Positions 7,518 to 14,187 of a stretch of 64,000 nucleotides of DNA are shown here, piece by piece; positions within the stretch are counted from its first letter, which is position 1, and the number at the start of each line of letters is the position of its first letter. Made by a program: the position numbers and the translations under genes. The notes beneath the pieces were generated by a model. That model was not told where the DNA came from and searched no databases. It saw nothing but the letters and a program-made list of their open reading frames with translations. Source of the DNA: Thiomicrorhabdus arctica DSM 13458 (lineage in GTDB: Bacteria; Pseudomonadota; Gammaproteobacteria; Thiomicrospirales; Thiomicrospiraceae); assembly GCF_000381085.1 (NCBI RefSeq), contig NZ_KB905899.1:434001-498000 (forward strand), given 5' to 3'.

Positions 7518-8207
7518 ATGAACACTAAAAAAATATTAATGGTATTAACGTCACATGCTGATTTAGGTAACACGGGTGAAAAAACAGGCTTTTGGATCGA
7601 AGAGTTTGCGACACCGTATTATGCATTTAAAGATGCTGGCGTAGACGTCGTATTGGCTTCACCAGCCGGCGGTCAACCGCCAATTGATCCTAAGAGTGAG
7701 TTAGAGGGATTTCAAACCACTGCAACAGCTCGTTATTATGCGGACAGTGAGACTCAAAAAGTCGTCGCGAATACTATTGAATTAACGCAGGTTAATGTGG
7801 ATGAGTTTGATGCTGTTTTCTACCCTGGTGGACACGGTCCTTTATGGGATTTAACAGAGAACAACGATTCTATTCAATTAATCGAACAATTTCTGGCGGC
7901 GAATAAACCTGTCGCGGCGGTATGCCATGCTCCGGCGGCCTTGTTAAATGTAAAGGACAGTGCGGGTGAGTATGTTGTTAAAGGTAAAGCGGTTTCAGGC
8001 TTTACAAACGGCGAAGAAGCCGCGGTGGAACTAACGGATATAGTGCCTTTTTTACTGGAAGATGAATTAATCAAACGCGGGGGTGATTATCAAAAGGTCG
8101 ATGATTGGCATGCCTTTGCGGTGCAAGATGGACTGATCATTACGGGACAAAACCCACAAAGTTCAGAATTGGTCGCACAAAAGCTACTGAGTCAATTAAA
8201 CGCTTAA
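7518..8207 (+). CDS. DJ-1/PfpI-family class I glutamine amidotransferase-like protein
   Basis: A 229-aa cytosolic protein of the DJ-1/PfpI superfamily (Hsp31/YajL-like branch). Members act as glyoxalases or protein deglycases and chaperones against dicarbonyls. The nucleophile elbow is AVCHAPAAL with Cys136-His137, and FYPGGHGPLWDL (~101-112) is the conserved glycine-rich loop; a Glu near residue 21-28 would be the acid that activates the cysteine. AGAGG stands 6 bases before the ATG. It is the first gene of a three-gene run with two aldehyde/alkenal reductases, which supports a role in carbonyl detoxification (inference from context). Confidence 0.9.
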   Translation: MNTKKILMVLTSHADLGNTGEKTGFWIEEFATPYYAFKDAGVDVVLASPAGGQPPIDPKSELEGFQTTATARYYADSETQKVVANTIELTQVNVDEFDAVFYPGGHGPLWDLTENNDSIQLIEQFLAANKPVAAVCHAPAALLNVKDSAGEYVVKGKAVSGFTNGEEAAVELTDIVPFLLEDELIKRGGDYQKVDDWHAFAVQDGLIITGQNPQSSELVAQKLLSQLNA

Positions 8208-8234
8208 TTTTAATTTTATTGTGAGGTTTTTCCT

Positions 8235-9392
8235 ATGTTAAATTTTAGTTTCCATAACCCGACAAAAATTCATTTTGGCGAAAATCAAATTCAGTTGATT
8301 GCCGGTGAAATTCCGACTCATGCAAAGGTTTTAGTGATTTATGGGGGCGGCTCCATTAAACAGAATGGGGTCTACGATCAAGTTGTTAATGCCTTAGCCG
8401 AGCATACTTGGTTTGAGTTTTCAGGTATTGAACCGAATCCTAAATATGCTACGTTGATGAAAGCGCAAGCCATTATTCAACAAGAAGGGATTGATTATTT
8501 GTTGGCCGTGGGCGGCGGATCAGTGGTGGACGGCGCGAAATTTATTGCCGCCGCTGCACTGTATGAAGGGGAGGATCCTTGGGATATTCTTGCGAAACAA
8601 CACCCTGTAAAACAAGCACTGCCGATTGGTGTGGTCTTAACCTTACCTGCAACGGGGTCTGAAAGTAATATTGGATCGGTCGTCACGCGTGATGGTCATA
8701 AATTACCGTTTCAAAGCCCTTTTGTGCGTCCACAATTTGCCGTGTTAGACCCTAAAGTGACGTTGTCATTGTCTGAGCGCCAGATCAGTAACGGTGTGGT
8801 GGATGCGTTTGTGCATACTCTGGAACAATATTTGACCTACAGCGTGAATGGCAAGGTGCAAGATCGTTTTGCAGAAGGTTTGTTACAAACGTTAATTGAA
8901 GAGGGCCCTAAAGCCTTACAGCCTGCGACCAAAGAAGATTTGGACATACGCGCAAATATTATGTGGTCAGCCACCATGGCGTTAAATGGCCTGATTGGTT
9001 CGGGTGTTCCGCAGGATTGGTCGACCCACATGATTGGCCATGAATTAACGGGGCGTTTTGGCATTGACCATGCAAGAACCTTATCCATTATTTTGCCCGC
9101 TGTGATGAAAGTTAAACGTGAACAAAAGCGTGAAAAATTAGTCCAATTTGCAGAACGTGTTTGGCATTTAAGTGAAGGCAGCGATGAGCTTAAAATTGAT
9201 AAAGCCATTGAATTAACAGAAGCGTTTTTTCAACGCATGGGTGTCCCCACGCGACTGTCTGAAGTGGATGTCACCCAAGAGGATATTGATGGACTGATAG
9301 AGAAGCTTGAGCAACATGGCATGACTCAGCTGGGTGAACACGGAGACATTACGTTAGACGTCAGCCGTACCATCTACGAAAAAGCGTTGTAA
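8235..9392 (+). CDS. yqhD: YqhD-type NADPH-dependent aldehyde reductase (iron/zinc alcohol dehydrogenase)
   Basis: A 385-aa group III metal-dependent alcohol dehydrogenase closely resembling E. coli YqhD, which reduces short aldehydes such as acrolein, malondialdehyde and methylglyoxal with NADPH. Matching segments include VIYGGGSIKQNGVYD, GIEPNP, LLAVGGGSVVDGAKFIAAAA (nucleotide binding, ~90-110), TLPATGSESN, NGVVDAFVHTLEQY and DWSTHMIGHELT...GIDHARTL, which carry the metal-binding Asp and His residues. It lies 27 bases after the PfpI-like gene with GAGG before the ATG. In E. coli yqhD is controlled by the AraC-type YqhC; here a LysR gene stands in that position. Confidence 0.95.
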   Translation: MLNFSFHNPTKIHFGENQIQLIAGEIPTHAKVLVIYGGGSIKQNGVYDQVVNALAEHTWFEFSGIEPNPKYATLMKAQAIIQQEGIDYLLAVGGGSVVDGAKFIAAAALYEGEDPWDILAKQHPVKQALPIGVVLTLPATGSESNIGSVVTRDGHKLPFQSPFVRPQFAVLDPKVTLSLSERQISNGVVDAFVHTLEQYLTYSVNGKVQDRFAEGLLQTLIEEGPKALQPATKEDLDIRANIMWSATMALNGLIGSGVPQDWSTHMIGHELTGRFGIDHARTLSIILPAVMKVKREQKREKLVQFAERVWHLSEGSDELKIDKAIELTEAFFQRMGVPTRLSEVDVTQEDIDGLIEKLEQHGMTQLGEHGDITLDVSRTIYEKAL

Positions 9393-9427
9393 GTTGCGTA
9401 TAAACCATTGAAAACAAGGAGTTTATG

Positions 9428-10471
9428 ATGACCCAAACACGACACGCGAACAGACAGATATTATTGGCGTCGCGTCCACATGGTGCACCCACCACTGAAA
9501 ACTTTAAAATGCGACAAACTGACACGCCAAAACCGAACCGCGGAGAAGTTTTGTTACGAACGGTCTTTCTTTCACTTGATCCCTATATGAGGGGTCGCAT
9601 GAGTGATGCTAAATCCTATGCAGAACCTGTGGCATTAAATGCCGTTATGGTCGGCGGCACGGTTTGTCGGGTAGAAGAGTCCAACCATGCGGATTATCAA
9701 GAAGGCGACTGGGTTGTCTCTTTCAATGGATGGCAAGACTACAACATCTCTGATGGCGTGGGCTTACTTAAGTTGGATAGCGATATGGCAAACCCATCCT
9801 CAGCGTTAGGTGTGTTAGGCATGCCGGGTTTAACGGCGTATATGGGCTTATTGGATATTGGACAGCCACAGGCTGGCGAAACGGTTGTCGTCGCCGCTGC
9901 GACGGGTGCCGTGGGCAGTTTAGTTGGACAGATTGCCAAACTAAAAGGCTGTAAAGTGATTGGTATAGCTGGTGGGGCTGAAAAATGTCAGTATGCCGTT
10001 GAAACACTTGGATTCGATGCCTGTTTAGACCATCACTCAGATGACTTAGCGGTGCAACTTGCCAGTGCGTGCGTTGAGGGCATTGATGTCTATTTTGAGA
10101 ATGTGGGGGGGAAGGTATTTGATGCCGTTTTCCCACTGCTGAATACAAAAGCGCGTATCCCGTTATGTGGTCTTGTTTCACAATACAATGCCACAGAATT
10201 ACCTGCTGGGCCTGATTGTATGTCCGCTTTAATGGGAACCATATTAATTAAGCGTATGAAAATGCAAGGTTTTATTGTGTTTGATGATTATGGTGATCGT
10301 TATAATGAGTTTAAGGAAGTGATGGTGAAGTGGCTTGATGAAGGCAAAATTCAACACAAAGAGCATAGGGTGGAAGGGTTAGACAGTGCCGTCCCATCCT
10401 TTATCGGACTGCTTGAAGGCAAGAATTTTGGTAAATTGGTCGTTCGCGTTGGGCCAGACAGCCTCGCATAA
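9428..10471 (+). CDS. curA: NADP-dependent alkenal/one oxidoreductase, CurA/YncB type
   Basis: A medium-chain reductase of the zinc-free leukotriene B4 dehydrogenase/CurA branch that reduces the double bond of 2-alkenals, enones or curcumin with NADPH. Conserved stretches are LSLDPYMRGRMSD (~57), GDWVVSFNGWQDY, LGVLGMPGLTAYMGLLDIG, the AATGAVGSLVGQIAKLKGC dinucleotide site (~156-175) and DVYFENVGG. Two ATGs stand at 9425 and 9428; the AAGGAG ending at 9421 is better spaced for the second, so 347 aa is preferred. Last gene of the operon, ending before the palindrome-bearing terminator. Confidence 0.93.
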   Translation: MTQTRHANRQILLASRPHGAPTTENFKMRQTDTPKPNRGEVLLRTVFLSLDPYMRGRMSDAKSYAEPVALNAVMVGGTVCRVEESNHADYQEGDWVVSFNGWQDYNISDGVGLLKLDSDMANPSSALGVLGMPGLTAYMGLLDIGQPQAGETVVVAAATGAVGSLVGQIAKLKGCKVIGIAGGAEKCQYAVETLGFDACLDHHSDDLAVQLASACVEGIDVYFENVGGKVFDAVFPLLNTKARIPLCGLVSQYNATELPAGPDCMSALMGTILIKRMKMQGFIVFDDYGDRYNEFKEVMVKWLDEGKIQHKEHRVEGLDSAVPSFIGLLEGKNFGKLVVRVGPDSLA

Positions 10472-10523
10472 AATGAATCTACTGAAAAAGGAAAACTAGC
10501 CTTTTTTAAAAGTTCTTAAAACC

Positions 10524-10571
10524 AAAAGCCCGCAAGAGGTGACCAGGCCTGGTCGTTTCTTGCGGGCTTTT
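10524..10571. terminator. bidirectional terminator with the palindrome nested in its loop
   Basis: AAAAGCCCGCAAGA (10524-10537) pairs perfectly with TCTTGCGGGCTTTT (10558-10571). The 20-base loop contains GACCAGGCCTGGTC, itself a perfect palindrome, so a second hairpin can form inside the first. It separates the convergent curA and iron operons. Confidence 0.9.
10541..10554. repeat. dispersed palindrome copy 4
   Basis: GACCAGGCCTGGTC inside the loop of a complete terminator. Copies 1 and 6 keep the same left arm and the CGTTT that follows, but not the right arm. Confidence 0.9.
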
Positions 10572-10624
10572 TTTGCTTTTAGAGTTGGATGAAAGAGTGC
10601 AAGCGAACGCTTCACTTTCTTCTT

Positions 10625-11371
10625 TTACTTAAACTCATACTCAAGTTGTAATCGTGCCGTTCCATTTTCAGTTGCTTTGGTTAATCCAAATAAATAGGCG
10701 GTGTTGTATTTAATATTGCCAATTTTTCCAAAGAGTGCAGGGCCTACCTTATGAGATTGCTGCGAAGCGGGTAGCCATTTATCCCAAGCACCCACTTCAC
10801 CAAAGCCTTGAACGCCAAACTCAAGCGCTTTCTTTAATCGGTATTTTGCTTGCAACTGGTATTGACCTACGACTTCGTTCGCGGCAGGGTTATTGCCACC
10901 AAACTTCGCTTCAAAAAGAAGGTTAGCGTTATATTGCATTTTTCCTGAATTTATTTGAAACAGTGGGCCTACCTTAAATTCGGATGGATCTTCGCCATTC
11001 GAGGGCAGTTCAAGCTCGGTAATAAGACCAATGTCGATTGGGTATTGCCCCGTTTGAGTCAATTGAAACTTATTCTCAAACTCAAGTACATTCTGTGCCG
11101 GTTTCCCATTTTCTTTTTCAGATTTAAGATAGAGCTCTGAAAACCATTTTTCACTGACGCCATATCCAAAACCAAGACTGGTCACATTTTGTTTTTGATC
11201 GGGTGAGGTATCCGTTCGGCCACTTGTGCCATATTTGAAGTCTATTTCAAATTCACCTTCTTCAACGTTAGGTGTATAGACATAGTCGGCGGCGCCTGCA
11301 AAAGAGGCATTTGAATGCATCACGCCTAAAGACAAAAATAGAGTGGCTGTTGGTTTTAGAAAATTTTTCAT
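10625..11371 (-). CDS. outer-membrane beta-barrel-like protein of an iron-uptake operon
   Basis: A 248-aa exported protein: signal peptide about 1-28 (hydrophobic LFLSLGVMHSNASFAGAA), then alternating polar/aromatic strands typical of a small outer-membrane barrel (repeated F-x-x-x-Y-x-F patterns) and a C-terminus ending in LQLEYEFK, with the terminal Phe two from the end as in barrel proteins. No named family recognised. The start overlaps the end of the FTR1 gene by 4 bases (ATGA), so it is translationally coupled and probably serves the same transport process, for instance by admitting iron to the periplasm (inference). Confidence 0.7.
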   Translation of the reverse strand: MKNFLKPTATLFLSLGVMHSNASFAGAADYVYTPNVEEGEFEIDFKYGTSGRTDTSPDQKQNVTSLGFGYGVSEKWFSELYLKSEKENGKPAQNVLEFENKFQLTQTGQYPIDIGLITELELPSNGEDPSEFKVGPLFQINSGKMQYNANLLFEAKFGGNNPAANEVVGQYQLQAKYRLKKALEFGVQGFGEVGAWDKWLPASQQSHKVGPALFGKIGNIKYNTAYLFGLTKATENGTARLQLEYEFK

Positions 11372-12201
11372 GACATTGCGTCCTTGCGTGTTAAACGTTT
11401 ATTTTGGTGATTTAACCACTTGATGGCAAAAAATATGGTGAGCAGCGTGACAACATAAAACACCACTTGGATTCCATCTGGTCTTGCGTTATAGCCTAAA
11501 AGCGTTTGTAAAAAACTCCCCAAAAGGGAGGCATTTGGCAGAACAGAAGACAAATCCCATAAAGGGCTCACTAATGCGGGGATTTTATTTGCTTGCACTA
11601 GATAGTTCGCTGCTTGTGAAGCCATTCCGGCGGACAAAAAAGCAATTAAAATAGCGGTGCCTTTAAAAAATAGACGGACAGGAAGATGTAATAAGCCTGT
11701 GTAAATAATGAACCCTACTAGCACACCAGATAAAAGCCCTATGCCGCCGCCCAAAAGCATTGAGTTGGCTTGTGCCCCGGAAGCAGAAATGCCATATAAA
11801 AAGATTACGATTTCTGAACCCTCTCTTAAAATGGCAACGCCGACGATCACCAGTAAAACAGACAATGCCTTTTGACCCTCTTTAATAGCAAGGCCTGTAC
11901 TTTTAGCATCCTTAGAAATACTTGCACCGCGCGTTGACATCCAAATCGTTTGCCAAGCCAACATCACAACAGCAATACTTACTACACCGGCATTAAATAA
12001 CTCTTGTCCCAGTCCATCGGCAAAATCGCTCAGCTCACTGCCTAAATAAGCTAACAATACCGCACCCAATAAGCCGAGAAAAATTCCTGCCAATAACCAT
12101 TTATTCCTATTAGGAATGGCTTGTGTTGCTGCTGCAATAACGCCAATGACAATGGCGGCTTCTAATATTTCTCTAAAAACAATAATGGCCGTTTCAAACA
12201 T
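11368..12201 (-). CDS. FTR1-family high-affinity iron permease
   Basis: A 277-aa inner-membrane permease of the FTR1/EfeU family, which moves ferric iron coupled to its oxidation. Both iron-binding REXXE motifs are present: REILE at 10-14 in the first helix and REGSE at 126-130 in the fourth. About seven hydrophobic segments are visible. It follows the cupredoxin gene by 11 bases and overlaps the outer-membrane gene. Pairing of a cupredoxin-like periplasmic protein with FTR1 is as in EfeUO-type systems, although no EfeB peroxidase is seen here. Confidence 0.93.
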   Translation of the reverse strand: MFETAIIVFREILEAAIVIGVIAAATQAIPNRNKWLLAGIFLGLLGAVLLAYLGSELSDFADGLGQELFNAGVVSIAVVMLAWQTIWMSTRGASISKDAKSTGLAIKEGQKALSVLLVIVGVAILREGSEIVIFLYGISASGAQANSMLLGGGIGLLSGVLVGFIIYTGLLHLPVRLFFKGTAILIAFLSAGMASQAANYLVQANKIPALVSPLWDLSSVLPNASLLGSFLQTLLGYNARPDGIQVVFYVVTLLTIFFAIKWLNHQNKRLTRKDAMS

Positions 12202-12212
12202 TTTAGGTTCCT

Positions 12213-12545
12213 TTATTTAACAATGATCATGCCTTGAGCCGTCTCATGAAAAAACTCACCAAAAAAGGGATATCTACCTGGTTTTAAAGGACCAATAAAC
12301 ACTTTAGCTCGAGATTTCCCTCTAATTAATTTTTCTCGATTAAGAGGGTAGCTTTCAAATTCTTCAGCTGTTGCATCTTGATTATCAATCATCAATACAA
12401 CTTTTTTGCCCGATTCAATGGTTATTTCAGAGGGCGAAAATAGATGGTTTTTTATCGTAATTTCGTATTCTAATGTCTCGGCTGACACCAGTGAGGAATA
12501 GAGAAAACCGCTTAAAATAATTTGTAACAATATCGACTGTTTCAT
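12213..12545 (-). CDS. periplasmic cupredoxin-domain protein
   Basis: A 110-aa exported protein: signal peptide ending near VSAETLEY, then a single cupredoxin-like beta-sandwich (EITIKNHLFSPSEITIESGKKVVLMIDNQD is typical of the EfeO N-terminal/cupredoxin_1 fold) and a C-terminal GEFFHETAQGMIIVK that would carry metal ligands (His, Met). The ATG at 12545 has GTGGAG four bases upstream; a longer reading from 12599 would overlap the Fur box. First gene of the iron operon; it may oxidise or bind iron, or deliver copper, for the permease (inference). Confidence 0.8.
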   Translation of the reverse strand: MKQSILLQIILSGFLYSSLVSAETLEYEITIKNHLFSPSEITIESGKKVVLMIDNQDATAEEFESYPLNREKLIRGKSRAKVFIGPLKPGRYPFFGEFFHETAQGMIIVK

Positions 12546-12584
12546 AAGGCTCCACTTATCAATAAACTTAATGAGAATGTACAT

Positions 12585-12603
12585 GATAATGATTTTCATT
12601 CAC
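12585..12603 (-). promoter_or_regulatory. Fur box upstream of the iron operon
   Basis: GATAATGATTTTCATTCAC matches the 19-base Fur consensus GATAATGATAATCATTATC at 15 positions. It lies 40 bases before the cupredoxin start, where an iron repressor would block transcription. The neighbouring genes are an iron permease operon, which supports it. Confidence 0.75.
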
Positions 12604-12816
12604 TGTATCAAGTTTTTTAACCATTTTGTCATTTTTATCCGAATGCACTTTACTGGAAAGCAGGTCTATAGATGAGTGGAATGAAGGATTTTAGAATAAA
12701 TGGCGTTAGATATTTACAGCTGAGGACGTTGTCACGGTAGATAAGGAATTGAATGAATGCGTTTTTAAGTTATATGCTATTTCAAATAAGAGGAGGGTCG
12801 ACACTCAATTATAAAT
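12604..12816. other. intergenic, nothing further seen
   Basis: Between the Fur box and the tsdA terminator there is A+T-rich DNA without a recognisable gene or repeat; it may contain the iron-operon promoter. Confidence 0.4.
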
Positions 12817-12850
12817 AGCAAAAAGCCGCCATTAAAGGCGGCTCTTTTTA
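12817..12850 (-). terminator. terminator of tsdA
   Basis: AGCCGCC (12824-12830) and GGCGGCT (12837-12843) form a perfect seven-pair stem with a 6-base loop. A T-run follows on the minus strand (an A-run at 12820-12823), and a T-run also lies on the other side. Confidence 0.85.
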
Positions 12851-12868
12851 TAGGATGAGTCAATTATG

Positions 12869-13885
12869 TTAGGAGGGAGAAGGATAGGGACCATATTTCG
12901 CTTTATCATACGCCGCTTTATCGCCCTTAAAGTAAGCCGGAACGGCATAATCATCCGGTCTAAACCTAGGGTTGGGAAAGTCTTTCTCCCGATGTGCTTT
13001 CATGGGACGTTGTAAGGATTCAACATAAGCGGCTATATCGTAAGCTTGGTCAACGGTTAACGTCGGGTTTTGGGCTGTGGTCCCTTTTGGCATATTGCCA
13101 TAAATAAACCGAGTGGCTTTTTTCAAGCGGCTCATACCTGCACCATCGTTAAAAGAGTCCTTGCCTGCCAGTGGCGGGTGAGTATAGCTTCCATCTTTGC
13201 CATAGGTTGCCGAAGGCTGTCCTTTGCCGCCAGCACCATGGCAAGTAATACAAAATGTGCCAAATAAACGTTGGCCTACTTGAACATTGGCCTTTCGGTC
13301 TGGAAAGGTTACCTTAGGCAAGCCTGTGCCTGTCATCGCCTGATTGAGTTGAGTGCCTTTTGAGAGCCATTTGAAGTAATCAATAATTGCAATCATCTCT
13401 TTAGAGTCGGATGGGAATGGTTTTCCCTGTCCTTGACTGCGAACCATGCAACCATTGACTCGGTCTTCAGCAGAACCAATCCGCATGCTGCGTGCACGAA
13501 AACTGGGGTAATCATTCATGACATTGACATAAGGAATGCCTAAAGGAACGGTTCCTGGTAAGTTACTTGGGCCAGCGAGGTGGCAATTAACGCAATTTAA
13601 AGAGTTACCGGAGTATCTCATCTTGGGGTCACTTGATTTCGGTCCGATGAGCTTTGTTGTGTCACTTAATAGAGCAATACCATATTTGATAGAACTTGCA
13701 TTGGGTTCGTTATCTGGTGATTGATTGGGGAGTTTCCAGTCTTGAACAGGGCGATTATTGGCTTTTTGTGTTAATTCAAGAGCTTGCTTTGTTGTCAGTT
13801 TTTGACCAATCGAGTAGGGTGAAACATCCATAGAGTAGACCGGGAATGCGAATAATAATATGCAGAGGCTTAAAAAAAATCTCAT
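12869..13885 (-). CDS. tsdA: TsdA-family dihaem cytochrome c, thiosulfate dehydrogenase/tetrathionate reductase
   Basis: A periplasmic dihaem c-type cytochrome that joins two thiosulfate to tetrathionate (or the reverse). Signal peptide 1-18. Haem sites are CVNCH at 98-102 and CITCH at 212-216. The TsdA hallmark, a cysteine ligand to the catalytic haem, is kept as Cys146 in RVNGCMVRSQG (compare RVNxCFxRS in TsdA). Other family stretches are GPKSSDPKMRYSGNSLNC, YPSFRARS, FNDGAGMSRLKKA, NMPKGT (Met265, possible haem-2 ligand), AYDIAAYVESLQRP and the KYGPYPSPS end. At 338 aa it is somewhat longer than the well-known TsdA proteins. Divergent from a sensor that resembles the tetrathionate sensor TtrS. 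The preferred reaction direction cannot be read from sequence. Confidence 0.88.
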   Translation of the reverse strand: MRFFLSLCILLFAFPVYSMDVSPYSIGQKLTTKQALELTQKANNRPVQDWKLPNQSPDNEPNASSIKYGIALLSDTTKLIGPKSSDPKMRYSGNSLNCVNCHLAGPSNLPGTVPLGIPYVNVMNDYPSFRARSMRIGSAEDRVNGCMVRSQGQGKPFPSDSKEMIAIIDYFKWLSKGTQLNQAMTGTGLPKVTFPDRKANVQVGQRLFGTFCITCHGAGGKGQPSATYGKDGSYTHPPLAGKDSFNDGAGMSRLKKATRFIYGNMPKGTTAQNPTLTVDQAYDIAAYVESLQRPMKAHREKDFPNPRFRPDDYAVPAYFKGDKAAYDKAKYGPYPSPS

Positions 13886-13962
13886 GCTGTTTTTCCTTTA
13901 TTTAGGAGTGCTTTAATTTAAGTAAATATATGGTAAGTTATCGTATTTTTAATAAGTATTTT

Positions 13963-13993
13963 ATTAGAGTAACCTCTTTTTTACAACTCTAAT
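13963..13993. promoter_or_regulatory. candidate operator in the tsdA/regulator gap
   Basis: ATTAGAGT (13963-13970) and ACTCTAAT (13986-13993) are a perfect 8-base inverted repeat around 15 bases. They lie in the 302-bp gap (13886-14187) between tsdA and the divergent LuxR-type regulator, closer to tsdA. It is a plausible binding site for that regulator; nothing else in the gap is recognised. Confidence 0.35.
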
Positions 13994-14187
13994 TATTCCA
14001 CTGAGTTAAACATTATTCAGAAGGATCGTGGAGGTTGAAAGTGTTTTATTAATATCGGGACAAAAACTTAATAGGCATTTTAATTTTTAATTGTTATTCT
14101 ATTTATAAGCGGAGTTTGAAGAGGTTTTTCAGGCGGTAAAACCGAGCGTTATATTGTTTTACCGCCTCTCCATTTTGTTGATATAAA

